Assembly (NCBI GenBank): GCA_949289155.1
Contig: CASEMX010000002.1
Span: 1 to 64,000 of the forward strand
Reading direction: 5' to 3'
Length of the DNA: 64,000 nucleotides
From: an uncultured Parabacteroides sp.
GTDB taxonomy: Bacteria; Bacteroidota; Bacteroidia; Bacteroidales; Tannerellaceae
The notes beneath the pieces were generated by a model that was not told the DNA's origin, did no database searches, and was given only the letters and a program-made list of their open reading frames with translations. The stretch's first letter is position 1; the number at the start of each line of letters is the position of its first letter. This document shows positions 51,565-60,144 of the stretch, in pieces. Position numbers and translations under genes: made by a program.

Positions 51565-51627
51565 TAAGAATGAAGAATCAAGAAGAGAACCCGGAGGGAA
51601 TACCTCATTCTTAATTCTTCATGCTTC
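51565..51627 (-). terminator. Long inverted repeat after the phosphohexomutase gene
   Basis: AAGAATGAAGAATCAAGAA pairs with TTCTTAATTCTTCATGCTT (17 of 19 positions). It lies just after the stop codon at 51635 on the minus strand, so it is a likely terminator or 3'-end stabiliser. Confidence 0.55.
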
Positions 51628-51634
51628 ATTTATT

Positions 51635-53383
51635 TTAGATTCCTAATGAGGCTTTGATGGCTTCGATCTTATCTAATGCCGCCTTGTCGGCGCTTGCCAA
51701 TTCATCTACGCTGTCCACTTTCGAATGAACCTCGATATAGAACTTAATCTTAGGTTCGGTTCCGGAAGGACGGATAGAGACTTTTGTCTTATCTTCGGTG
51801 AAATATTGCAGTACATTGGAGGTTGTCGGCATATCCAGCGTCAACGTTTCGTTGGCAAGGTAATCTTGTCCTTTTAACGTAGAGAAGTCATTGAACAAAA
51901 CAACCTTAGAGCCGGCGATCTCGGTCAACGGGTTCGCACGGAACTGTTTCATCATCGCTTCAATCTCTTCAGCACCGCTCTTGCCTTTCTTTACTACAGA
52001 AATACCCTTCTCTTTCGAGAAACCATACTCTACATAAATCTTCTGAAGCAATTGATATATCGTCATACCATTATCTTTTGCCCAAGCAGCAATCTCAGCC
52101 AACATAGCGCAGGCAGAAACCGCATCTTTATCACGGACGAAGTCTTCACACAAGAAACCGTAGCTCTCTTCGCCGCCACCGATGTACTGCAATTTTCCTT
52201 CGTTTTGCTTCATGACGTTGGCAATCCATTTAAATCCTGTATAAACATCGTAGAAACCTACACCGTTGCGTTCCGCAATTGTACGGATGGTTTCGGTTGT
52301 AACGATAGTTTTTACGATATATTCCTTACCTTGAATCTTTCCTAACTCTTTCCAGCGGGTAATTAGGTAATAAACGAACATCAGCGCCGTCTGGTTACCG
52401 TTCAGCAATACCCATTCTCCTTCATTATTCTTGACAGCTGCGCCTACACGGTCAGCATCCGGGTCGGAAGCTAGTACCAATTCAGCATCTGTCTCCTTTG
52501 CTTTTTCTACTGCCATAGACAATGCTGCTGGTTCTTCCGGATTCGGAGAGACAACAGTTGGGAAATCTCCGCTTACCACATCTTGTTCTGGCACATGGAT
52601 GATATTGGTGAATCCGAACTTTGCCAAAGCCATCGGAACCAACTTGACACCTGTTCCATGAATCGGAGTATAAACAATTTTCATGTCGTGATGGCGCTGG
52701 ATGGATTCAGGTGACAATGAAACCGTCTTCAAGTCGTTTACGAACTGTTCGTCGATTTCTGCACCTATAGTCTCGATCAAGTTCTTATTGCCTTGGAATT
52801 TGATGTCGGCAGCCGAACGGATTTTATTTACTTCGGCAATCGTATTCTTATCGTGCGGCGTAATCATTTGTGCGCCGTCATTCCAGTATGCTTTATAACC
52901 GTTATATTCTTTCGGATTGTGAGAAGCTGTCAGGATAATGCCGCTCTGGCAACCCAATTTGCGGATTGCATAAGACATTTCCGGTGTCGGACGCAAGCTT
53001 TCGAAGATATATACTTTGATTCCATTGGCAGAAAAGATATCTGCAGAGATTTCAGCGAACTTGCGACTGTTGTTACGGCAATCATGACCGATAACCACTT
53101 TGATTTGCTCTAAGTCGGAGAATTCTTTTTTCAGATAATTGGATAAGCCCTGCGTAGCTGCACCTACAGTGTAGATATTCATGCGGTTAGAACCTACTCC
53201 CATGATGCCGCGAAGTCCACCCGTTCCGAATTCTAAGTCTTTGTAGAAGGCTTCAATCAAATCCGTTGGATCTTCTTTGTCTAATAAAGCTTGAACTTCA
53301 GCCCGTGTCTCGGCGTCATAACTGTCCGTAAGCCAACTTTGTGCCTTACTTCTTACTTGTTGTAATAACTCATTGTTTTCCAT
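51635..53383 (-). CDS. Phosphoglucomutase/phosphomannomutase family enzyme
   Basis: A 582-residue alpha-D-phosphohexomutase. The active-site Ser is in ILTASHNPKEYNG near 140-152, the metal loop is ASDPDADRVGAA near 310-321, the sugar-binding loop is GGGEESYGFL and the phosphate-binding loop RPSGTEPKIKFY lies near 540-551. The form is the longer Bacteroidetes/Bacillus PgcA-like type that converts glucose 6-phosphate and glucose 1-phosphate. ATG 53383 (MENNELLQ) is preferred to ATG 53392. A TATTTTTG element lies at 53440-53447. Confidence 0.94.
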   Translation of the reverse strand: MENNELLQQVRSKAQSWLTDSYDAETRAEVQALLDKEDPTDLIEAFYKDLEFGTGGLRGIMGVGSNRMNIYTVGAATQGLSNYLKKEFSDLEQIKVVIGHDCRNNSRKFAEISADIFSANGIKVYIFESLRPTPEMSYAIRKLGCQSGIILTASHNPKEYNGYKAYWNDGAQMITPHDKNTIAEVNKIRSAADIKFQGNKNLIETIGAEIDEQFVNDLKTVSLSPESIQRHHDMKIVYTPIHGTGVKLVPMALAKFGFTNIIHVPEQDVVSGDFPTVVSPNPEEPAALSMAVEKAKETDAELVLASDPDADRVGAAVKNNEGEWVLLNGNQTALMFVYYLITRWKELGKIQGKEYIVKTIVTTETIRTIAERNGVGFYDVYTGFKWIANVMKQNEGKLQYIGGGEESYGFLCEDFVRDKDAVSACAMLAEIAAWAKDNGMTIYQLLQKIYVEYGFSKEKGISVVKKGKSGAEEIEAMMKQFRANPLTEIAGSKVVLFNDFSTLKGQDYLANETLTLDMPTTSNVLQYFTEDKTKVSIRPSGTEPKIKFYIEVHSKVDSVDELASADKAALDKIEAIKASLGI

Positions 53384-53439
53384 GTCGTACAATGTTTTTT
53401 AATTATATAAGTTGTATTGTCTCCTGTTTAGGAATGTAA

Positions 53440-53447
53440 CAAAAATA
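53440..53447 (-). promoter_or_regulatory. Putative -7 element of the phosphohexomutase gene
   Basis: The minus strand reads TATTTTTG, a perfect TAnnTTTG match, 56 bases before the ATG at 53383. Confidence 0.5.
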
Positions 53448-53549
53448 GATATAATTATCGGACTAAAAAAACTTTTATGGAAAATATTCATTATCCTTAT
53501 GAATTTTAACAGGGAATAGGAAACGGAATCGGAATTTTGAGCGGACAGC

Positions 53550-53580
53550 TTTGGTATATATGTAAAAAGAGTTATATTTG
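53550..53580 (+). promoter_or_regulatory. GH92 gene promoter (TTTG-N19-TATATTTG)
   Basis: TTTG at 53550-53553, a 19-base spacer and TATATTTG at 53573-53580 form one of the two best promoter matches in the window, 36 bases before the ATG at 53617. Confidence 0.75.
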
Positions 53581-53616
53581 CAGCAATACACATATACAAA
53601 CTTATTGAAAAACAAC

Positions 53617-55827
53617 ATGAGACACAAATTATCCTTATTATGTGCTGTTTCTTTGTTCGTGGGAGTAGCTTGTACGCCAGAACAACAAGCGGACGAAGAG
53701 GTGGGATTGGTGCAATATACCAATCCGATAATTGGAACGGACTTTACCGGGAATACTTATCCCGGAGCACAGGTCCCGTTCGGTATGGTACAATTGAGCC
53801 CAGATAACGGACTTCCGGGATGGGACCGTATTGCCGGGTATTTTTATCCTGATTCGACGATAGCCGGTTTTAGCCATACCCATCTTTCCGGCACAGGCGC
53901 CGGCGATTTGTATGATATTTCGTTCATGCCAGTCACGAATCCCTATAAACGGGCAGAGGCTCCGTTGGGAGTCTATTCGACTTTTTCCCATAACGACGAG
54001 TCGGCTTCGGCAGGATATTATCGTGTTTTTTTGAAAGACTATAATATTAATGTAGAACTGACGGCAACCGAGCGTTGCGGCATTCAGCGTTATACCTTCC
54101 CGGAGGCGGAAGCTTCGATATTCCTCGATTTGAAGAAGGCGATGAATTGGGATTTTACGTTAGATACTCATATCGAGGTGGTAGATTCTTGTACGATACG
54201 CGGGTACAGGCATTCAATGGGCTGGTCGCCTAAGCAGCATGTCTATTTCTATACCCGTTTCTCCCGTCCGTTTGATTCGTTCAGTTTGGATACGACTGCC
54301 ATCGAGACGATGGATGAGGGACGCATCGGTACGGCATCCATTGCCCGTTTCGATTTCAAGACGCAAAAAGATGAAGAGATACTTGTTACCACGGCTTTAT
54401 CGGGTGTTAGCATGGAGGGAGCTGCAAAGAACTTGGCAGCAGAGGCTCCAAAGGATGACTTCGACTATTATCACCGTCAGGCGGTAGCGAATTGGAACCA
54501 GCAGTTAGGAAAAATAGAGGTGACGTCGGAGGATGCCAACCTGAAAACGGTATTCTATACGGCGATGTACCATGCTATGCTTGCTCCTACGATTTATTCG
54601 GATGTGGATGGACAGTATTTTGGTCCGGATGGGAAGATTCATCAGACAGACGGTTGGACAAATTATTCTACTTTCTCGTTATGGGATACCTATCGTGCGT
54701 CGCATCCGTTATATACCTATATCCAGCCGAAGCGGGTAAACGATATGATTCAATGCTTCTTGCATTTTTATGAGCAAAGCGGGGCATTGCCTTTGTGGAA
54801 TCTCTATGGTTGGGAGACAGATATGATGATAGGTTATCATGCGGTTCCGGTTATTGTGGATGCTTACCTGAAGGGCGTTGGAAATTTCGATGCAGAAAAG
54901 GCTTTAGAGGCATGTATCGCTTCGGCGAATCGAGATGATTACCACTCGATAGGTTTCTATAAAAAACATGGCTACGTGCCGCGTGATGCAGAGAACTGGT
55001 CGATGTCGAAAACGATGGAATATGCTTACGATGATTACTGTATTGCCCGGATGGCTGAGGCAATGGGGAAGAAAGAGATTGCCGATGAGTATTACCAGCG
55101 GGCTAAAAATTATAAGAATGTATTTAACCCAGCCACTTCATTCATGCAACCGCGCGATTCGAAAGGGGAGTTTTTGCCAAACTATGACCCGGAAGCCTAC
55201 ATCGAGGATATCTGCGAAAGCAACGGCTGGCAGTATTATTGGGCGGTACAACATGATGTAGAGGGATTAATCGATCTGACCGGAGGAGAAGAACGGTTTG
55301 CTCAGCGATTGGACAGTATGTTTACTTTCGAACCAACAGATAAAAGCAAACTGCCGATATTCAGTACGGGAATGATTGGTCAATATGCGCATGGAAATGA
55401 GCCGGGACATCACGTAATCTATTGGTTCAATCGCACAAAAGAACCATGGAAAACGCAAAAGTATGCGGCGCAAGTCATGCATACTCTCTATACGAACGAG
55501 CCGGCTGGTATATGCGGCAACGAAGATTGCGGACAGATGTCGTCGTGGTACGTCTTCAGTGCGATGGGATTCTATCCGGTGAATGCCATAGGCGGTATTT
55601 ATGAAATCGGTACGCCTTTGTTCCCCGAAGTGAAATTACATTTGGATAATGGCAAGACCTTTGTAGTCCAAGCAAACAACGTGAGTCGGGAGAATATTTA
55701 TATTCAATCAGTGAAGGTCAATAGCCAACCTTACGCTAAGAGTTATATTACTCATGATATGATTATGCAGGGCGATACCTTGCAGTTCGAAATGGGTAAC
55801 CAACCGGGACCAGTGTGGTATAAGTAA
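53617..55827 (+). CDS. GH92 family alpha-mannosidase lipoprotein
   Basis: A 736-residue exported lipoprotein with lipobox ending in VGVAC (Cys19). The GH92 N-terminal domain includes TNPIIGTDFTGNTYPGAQVP and the (alpha/alpha)6 catalytic part includes WDTYRASHPLY, NLYGWETDMMIGYHAV and the C-terminal GNEDCGQMSSWYVFSAMGFYPV. The family comprises Ca2+-dependent exo-alpha-mannosidases, mostly alpha-1,2 or alpha-1,3, used on host N-glycans or yeast mannan. ATG 53617 (MRHKLSLL) is chosen because the promoter lies in the longer ORF. It is not linked to SusCD genes. Confidence 0.93.
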   Translation: MRHKLSLLCAVSLFVGVACTPEQQADEEVGLVQYTNPIIGTDFTGNTYPGAQVPFGMVQLSPDNGLPGWDRIAGYFYPDSTIAGFSHTHLSGTGAGDLYDISFMPVTNPYKRAEAPLGVYSTFSHNDESASAGYYRVFLKDYNINVELTATERCGIQRYTFPEAEASIFLDLKKAMNWDFTLDTHIEVVDSCTIRGYRHSMGWSPKQHVYFYTRFSRPFDSFSLDTTAIETMDEGRIGTASIARFDFKTQKDEEILVTTALSGVSMEGAAKNLAAEAPKDDFDYYHRQAVANWNQQLGKIEVTSEDANLKTVFYTAMYHAMLAPTIYSDVDGQYFGPDGKIHQTDGWTNYSTFSLWDTYRASHPLYTYIQPKRVNDMIQCFLHFYEQSGALPLWNLYGWETDMMIGYHAVPVIVDAYLKGVGNFDAEKALEACIASANRDDYHSIGFYKKHGYVPRDAENWSMSKTMEYAYDDYCIARMAEAMGKKEIADEYYQRAKNYKNVFNPATSFMQPRDSKGEFLPNYDPEAYIEDICESNGWQYYWAVQHDVEGLIDLTGGEERFAQRLDSMFTFEPTDKSKLPIFSTGMIGQYAHGNEPGHHVIYWFNRTKEPWKTQKYAAQVMHTLYTNEPAGICGNEDCGQMSSWYVFSAMGFYPVNAIGGIYEIGTPLFPEVKLHLDNGKTFVVQANNVSRENIYIQSVKVNSQPYAKSYITHDMIMQGDTLQFEMGNQPGPVWYK

Positions 55828-55836
55828 AAAAGGTTA

Positions 55837-55880
55837 TGAATTACGGGTTATAAATTATGAATTTTATAACCCGTATTCAT
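55837..55880. terminator. Bidirectional terminator between GH92 and cvfB
   Basis: ATGAATTACGGGTTATAAA pairs with TTTATAACCCGTATTCAT with one mismatch, in the 72-base gap between the convergent genes, with A/T-rich flanks. Confidence 0.7.
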
Positions 55881-55899
55881 CATTCATAATTTAGATAGC

Positions 55900-56730
55900 T
55901 CATTTTATCATTCTGATTCCCTTCAGTTCAATCTGTATGAGATGCTGTTTATAGAGTAAACCGATAGCCTGCTTGAATGTTTTTTTGCTGCAACGGAAGA
56001 GATTATAGATGAGTTCCGGTTCACTCTTATCATGTACGGACAGGTAACCACCCTTCAATTGCAAAGTGTTCAGGATAGTTTGAGAAATACCGTCCACCTT
56101 CTGATATCCCAAAGGCGAAAGGCTGATATCCAATTTGTCATCTTCTCGAATCTCTTTGACATATCCCTTCAGGTGTTCCCCTTTTTCTAAACGTTGAAAT
56201 ACTTGGTTATGGTAGAGCATGCCCCAATGAAGATTATTGACGATCACCTTATATCCGATTTCGGTTTCATCGGCAACCAGCAGGTCTACTTCTTGATTCA
56301 TCCGGTACTTCGGCGGGACATTGTTCACAAATTTCTCGATACGGGCGGATGCCATGATGCGGCCAGTCACGTGGTCCAAACGCACATACACCAGATACCA
56401 TTTCCCCTCGCGCATGGTCATTTTTTGCTCTTTGTACGGAACCAAGAGGTCTTTCATCAATCCCCAGTCAAGGAATGCGCCGGTGGTATTGACCGCTTTC
56501 ACTTTCATGAAAGCGAACTCGCCCACTACCGCTTTAGGATGCAATGTGGTAGCAATCAGTCGCCCTTCATTATCATGATAGATGAATACCTCCACATCAT
56601 CGCCTACATTTGCGTCCTTAGGTACATATCGCGCAGGCAATAAAATCTCCTTCTCGTCTCCATCCAGATAAACACCGAAGTTCACCATCTTCACAATCTT
56701 CAGCGTGTTATAATTACCAATATTAAGCAT
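55900..56730 (-). CDS. CvfB-like S1 RNA-binding protein
   Basis: A 276-residue protein with tandem S1-type OB folds. The first two include LKIVKMVNFGVYLDGDEKEI and FMKVKAVNTTGAFLDWGL with LLVPYKEQKM. A third S1 domain near 140-210 and a C-terminal winged helix (PELIYNLFRCSKKTFKQAIG) complete the CvfB layout. Family members bind RNA and in Staphylococcus affect virulence gene expression; the role in Bacteroidales is unknown. It is convergent with GH92 and divergent from the polysaccharide locus, with promoter TATGTTTG at 56751-56758. Confidence 0.9.
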   Translation of the reverse strand: MLNIGNYNTLKIVKMVNFGVYLDGDEKEILLPARYVPKDANVGDDVEVFIYHDNEGRLIATTLHPKAVVGEFAFMKVKAVNTTGAFLDWGLMKDLLVPYKEQKMTMREGKWYLVYVRLDHVTGRIMASARIEKFVNNVPPKYRMNQEVDLLVADETEIGYKVIVNNLHWGMLYHNQVFQRLEKGEHLKGYVKEIREDDKLDISLSPLGYQKVDGISQTILNTLQLKGGYLSVHDKSEPELIYNLFRCSKKTFKQAIGLLYKQHLIQIELKGIRMIK

Positions 56731-56750
56731 AATCTATGATTGATTTTTTG

Positions 56751-56758
56751 CAAACATA
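56751..56758 (-). promoter_or_regulatory. Putative -7 element of the cvfB-like gene
   Basis: The minus strand reads TATGTTTG, a perfect TAnnTTTG match, 20 bases before the ATG at 56730. Confidence 0.5.
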
Positions 56759-56861
56759 GCGAATAAATCCCAGATGGTGAAAAAAGCAAGCATATTTGTA
56801 GCGCGATGCAGCAATAATTACGCGAATGCATCGTTACTAAAAGTGAAAGAGATTCCTCATT

Positions 56862-56893
56862 TTTGCGTGATAAAGGGATAATTTGTAATTTTG
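56862..56893 (+). promoter_or_regulatory. Polysaccharide locus promoter (TTTG-N20-TAATTTTG)
   Basis: TTTG at 56862-56865, a 20-base spacer and TAATTTTG at 56886-56893 match the Bacteroidetes consensus exactly, 26 bases before the ATG at 56920. The only nearby dyad is CGATGCA-N16-TGCATCG at about 56804-56833, on one side only, so there is no sign of an invertible promoter. Confidence 0.75.
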
Positions 56894-56919
56894 CAACTTT
56901 GAATATTAGAATAGAAAAT

Positions 56920-57735
56920 ATGAAGTTAAAGGTTTGTTTATTCACATGTCTGTGTGTCTTGTTGGCGGGATGCTCTGTCTCGAAAGATATTGTGTATTTT
57001 CAAGGAGTAGATTCTTTGACTCCTGAGCAATTGAAAAAAATGAGTCAAGCGTATTCGACGAAGCTGACCTATGATGATTTGTTATCTATTACAGTCGCCA
57101 ATTGGGATCCTGCTTCTGTAACTCCATTTAACCCTCCGGTATTTGCTTATTCGACAACCGAAGGGGAACAACCTATAACTCCATCCCAAACATTATATAC
57201 CTATCTGATAGATAAAGATGGAAATATTGAATTTCCTGTGTTGGGAAAAATTCATGCCGAAGGGTTAACGAAAGAAGAATTAGCAACAAAGTTGCAAAAT
57301 ATGATATCCGAATATGTGAAAGATACTCCATTAGTAAAAGTACAGTTACTGAACTTCAAGGTAACGATGATGGGGGAATTTAATCGTCCGGGTTCATATA
57401 CCATAAAGAGCGACCGTGTTTCTATATTAGACGTAATAGGTATGGCTGGCGATTTACCTTTGACCGCAAATCGTAAGAATATTTTAGTGATTCGAGAGCA
57501 AGATGGAACAAAAGAGGTTCATCGTTTAGACATGACCAGTCCGGATATATTTACATCCCCCTGTTTTTATCTGAAGCAAAATGATGTTGTATATGCTGAA
57601 CCTATTAAAACAAAACAGAAATCTGCACGAACAAGTTCAGATAGGTCATTCTTCATGTCGTTGGCAACATCTATCATAAGTTCTGTTTCATCAATTGTGG
57701 CTATTGTTATTAGTATTTCCAATAATAAAGAGTAA
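56920..57735 (+). CDS. Wza-family polysaccharide export lipoprotein
   Basis: A 271-residue outer membrane lipoprotein. The lipobox is LLAGC (Cys19). The Poly_export domain spans about 45-130 (TYDDLLSITVANWDP), SLBB domains follow (LNFKVTMMGEFNRPGSYTIKS), and a C-terminal hydrophobic segment near 245-268 may cross the membrane. It forms the export channel for capsule or exopolysaccharide. ATG 56920 is preferred, since the longer ORF start at 56863 would include the promoter. It is the first gene of an AT-rich polysaccharide locus; wzz follows with a 4-base gap. No UpxY or UpxZ homologue precedes it. Confidence 0.92.
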   Translation: MKLKVCLFTCLCVLLAGCSVSKDIVYFQGVDSLTPEQLKKMSQAYSTKLTYDDLLSITVANWDPASVTPFNPPVFAYSTTEGEQPITPSQTLYTYLIDKDGNIEFPVLGKIHAEGLTKEELATKLQNMISEYVKDTPLVKVQLLNFKVTMMGEFNRPGSYTIKSDRVSILDVIGMAGDLPLTANRKNILVIREQDGTKEVHRLDMTSPDIFTSPCFYLKQNDVVYAEPIKTKQKSARTSSDRSFFMSLATSIISSVSSIVAIVISISNNKE

Positions 57736-57739
57736 TAAT

Positions 57740-59341
57740 ATGGAAGATTTGCAGAAGGATAATGAGGTTATTAGCTTAAAAAAAATTATAATAGATTATA
57801 TAGGCCAATGGAAGTTATTTGTGGCTTGCGGCATTATTTCAGTGTTGTTATCTATTGTTTATTTAGCTTTTTATCCGAAAACGTATGAAACGATAGCACG
57901 TATTAAGATTCAGGAGGATAAAGATTTAACAGGAGGTGGTAGTTTAAGTTTAGGAGACGCATCCGGATTGATGCGTTCTTTCGGATTAAATTCGTCGGCT
58001 GCCGGAGGCATTAATGTCGATGATGAGAAAGTTACCCTTCTGTCTAATTCTTTACTTTCAAGAGTAGTAAAAGATTTAGGGCTTGATGTAAATTATAAGT
58101 ATCCATATTCAATTGAAGATTTGTATGATGAAACTCCTGTTTTTATTAAACTGGATTCGGCTTTCAGAGCGAATTTGATTAAGAAATTGGATTTGAAAAT
58201 AAGTCGAAAGGTTGGAAATATAATAGTTGAGGATACGAAAGAAGATAAAAAATACCAATTTGCATCCCTGCCTTGTGAAGTTCATTTGGCAGAAGGAGTT
58301 TTGTCTGTTTCAGAAAATCCGGAATTTTCTGTGAAAGATTTTTCATTGGAGGTGACTATAAGGCCTGTCAGTTGGGTGGCTGCGGATTTCTCAGAACAAA
58401 TAGAGGTGGAAGAGTTTTCAAAGACCTCTAATGTGTTAGAAATCTTTTATCAGGATTATAATCAAAAGCGTGCAAAAGACTTGTTGAACAGATTGATGTC
58501 TATTTATAATGAGAAAAATTTAGAAGTAAAGAAGAAAGAGAATGACGAAACAGAAGTCTTTTTGAGTCATAGAATAGATAATACGGTTTCCCAACTTCTT
58601 GCTGTGGAAAAAAGCATTGAGGAATATAAGCTAAAGAATAGAATGACCGATATAGAATATGACGTGCAATTTTATGCCGAGGCAATGAAGGTATATCGGG
58701 AAAAGATAATCGAACTAGAGGCTCAAAATATGTTAATCAATATGCTGGACGATTATATTAAAGACCCGGAAAATAAATATAAAATTATACCGGCAGTATT
58801 ATCGACTACCTCTGGTGATGGGGAAAATCCGGTGTCATTATATAATGAAGCTTTGTTGGAGCGGGAAAAGATGCAAAAGACATCCAATAAAGATAATCCA
58901 TTGGCCGCTGTTTTAGATAAACAATTGGACAAATTGCGCGAAGGTGTGTTAGTATCTGTTTCTAATGCGCGTAAAAGCTCAGAACAAATAATGAATGATT
59001 TAAAATCGAAGGAAACGGAGATTTTAAAGCAAATGGGCAATGTCCCGACTTATGAGCGGGAATATATCGATTTGAAGCGTCAGCAAGAAATCCTTCAGGG
59101 AGTTTATTTGATTTTACTGCAGAAAAGAGAAGAAATCGCTTTGTCTAATGGCAATCAACAAGAAAAAGGCTTCATAACAGATGAGGCCTATGTGAATTAT
59201 AAACCGGTTGCTCCTCGAAAGCTGTTTGCTGCAATCTTTATTTTCTTGTTCACATTGGTAACCCCTGTGATAATATTGTTTGCAAAAAAGCAGGGGGAAG
59301 AATTGTGGCAAGAGTATAGGAATAGAAACACTCAGATATAG
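57740..59341 (+). CDS. Wzz-type chain length determinant / GumC-like protein
   Basis: A 533-residue inner membrane co-polymerase. A first membrane segment near 26-46 and a second near 495-518 enclose a long periplasmic coiled-coil region. The Wzz motif at the N-terminus includes YETIARIKIQEDKDL and a GNVP-like GNRV region (GNVPTYEREYIDLKRQQEI) precedes the second segment. There is no C-terminal tyrosine kinase domain. It pairs with the Wza channel to set polymer length and drive export. ATG 57740 (MEDLQKDNEV) is chosen. The gap to the next gene is 5 bases. Confidence 0.9.
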   Translation: MEDLQKDNEVISLKKIIIDYIGQWKLFVACGIISVLLSIVYLAFYPKTYETIARIKIQEDKDLTGGGSLSLGDASGLMRSFGLNSSAAGGINVDDEKVTLLSNSLLSRVVKDLGLDVNYKYPYSIEDLYDETPVFIKLDSAFRANLIKKLDLKISRKVGNIIVEDTKEDKKYQFASLPCEVHLAEGVLSVSENPEFSVKDFSLEVTIRPVSWVAADFSEQIEVEEFSKTSNVLEIFYQDYNQKRAKDLLNRLMSIYNEKNLEVKKKENDETEVFLSHRIDNTVSQLLAVEKSIEEYKLKNRMTDIEYDVQFYAEAMKVYREKIIELEAQNMLINMLDDYIKDPENKYKIIPAVLSTTSGDGENPVSLYNEALLEREKMQKTSNKDNPLAAVLDKQLDKLREGVLVSVSNARKSSEQIMNDLKSKETEILKQMGNVPTYEREYIDLKRQQEILQGVYLILLQKREEIALSNGNQQEKGFITDEAYVNYKPVAPRKLFAAIFIFLFTLVTPVIILFAKKQGEELWQEYRNRNTQI

Positions 59342-59346
59342 GAGGG

Positions 59347-60144
59347 ATGATGTTTTTATGGAAATCTTGCATATGGCTTATTGCTATATTAACGATAACT
59401 GGTTGTGAAGACTCTGTAGATATAGAGACGATACGAAAGTGTCATATTATAGCACATAGAGGAGGAACTGCCAATTATCCGGAGAATAGTTTAGCAGCAA
59501 TTGAGCATGCTATTTCCATAGGGGCTGATGTGGTTGAGTTTGATGTCCGTTTATCCAAAGATAGTACAATAGTAGTTTGCCATGATGATGATATTGTTAG
59601 GATTACCAATGGTAACGGTCAGATAAAAGAGCTGACTTTAGATGCTATCTCTTCCTATAATTTGATATATGACGGGCAAGTTACTGATCAACATATTCCA
59701 ACCTTGGAGGATGTATTATCTTTGGTAAATAAACGTGCATGGTTGTATATCGAAATAAAAGAGGCCTCTATTCCTTTGGAAAGGAGACTAATGCATTTGT
59801 TAAGCCGATACAATTATCTTGATAATGTTTCTATAATCAGTTTTGATTATCAATCGTTGAAGCGATTATCGGAATATAATCAGGATGTCGATTTGCGGTA
59901 TTTGTTTTATAATACAGCAGATTCTGTTATTTTGGAAAGTAGTGAGTTTTCTCACATTTCTGGCTTTATCTTGGACCATTATTGTATGAATAAAGAGGTA
60001 GTCGATAAGATAAAGCACATTCATAAAAGCATTGATGTTTATGTTTTGAACGACATAAAAGATATGCCTGCCGAGTATTACGATTGGATTGATGGCATCA
60101 TTTCTGATGATCCCCAATATTGGATAAATTATAAGTGCAATTAA
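59347..60144 (+). CDS. Glycerophosphodiester phosphodiesterase lipoprotein
   Basis: A 265-residue GDPD-family TIM-barrel enzyme. The lipobox is TITGC (Cys20), so it is likely membrane anchored. AHRGGTANYPENSLAAIEHA carries the catalytic His-Arg pair and the Glu metal ligand, FDVRLSKDSTIVVCHDDDI carries the second His and Asp, and YIEIKEA carries the Glu of the metal site. It would split glycerophosphodiesters into glycerol 3-phosphate and an alcohol. It has the only strong Shine-Dalgarno (AGGAGG at 59341-59346) in the window. It lies inside the polysaccharide operon, and its stop codon overlaps the wzx ATG (TAATG). Confidence 0.9.
   Translation: MMFLWKSCIWLIAILTITGCEDSVDIETIRKCHIIAHRGGTANYPENSLAAIEHAISIGADVVEFDVRLSKDSTIVVCHDDDIVRITNGNGQIKELTLDAISSYNLIYDGQVTDQHIPTLEDVLSLVNKRAWLYIEIKEASIPLERRLMHLLSRYNYLDNVSIISFDYQSLKRLSEYNQDVDLRYLFYNTADSVILESSEFSHISGFILDHYCMNKEVVDKIKHIHKSIDVYVLNDIKDMPAEYYDWIDGIISDDPQYWINYKCN

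Noticed and set aside
56751-56893. Invertible promoter of the polysaccharide locus
   Set aside because: Only one 7-bp dyad lies upstream of the promoter; no matching repeats flank it on both sides.
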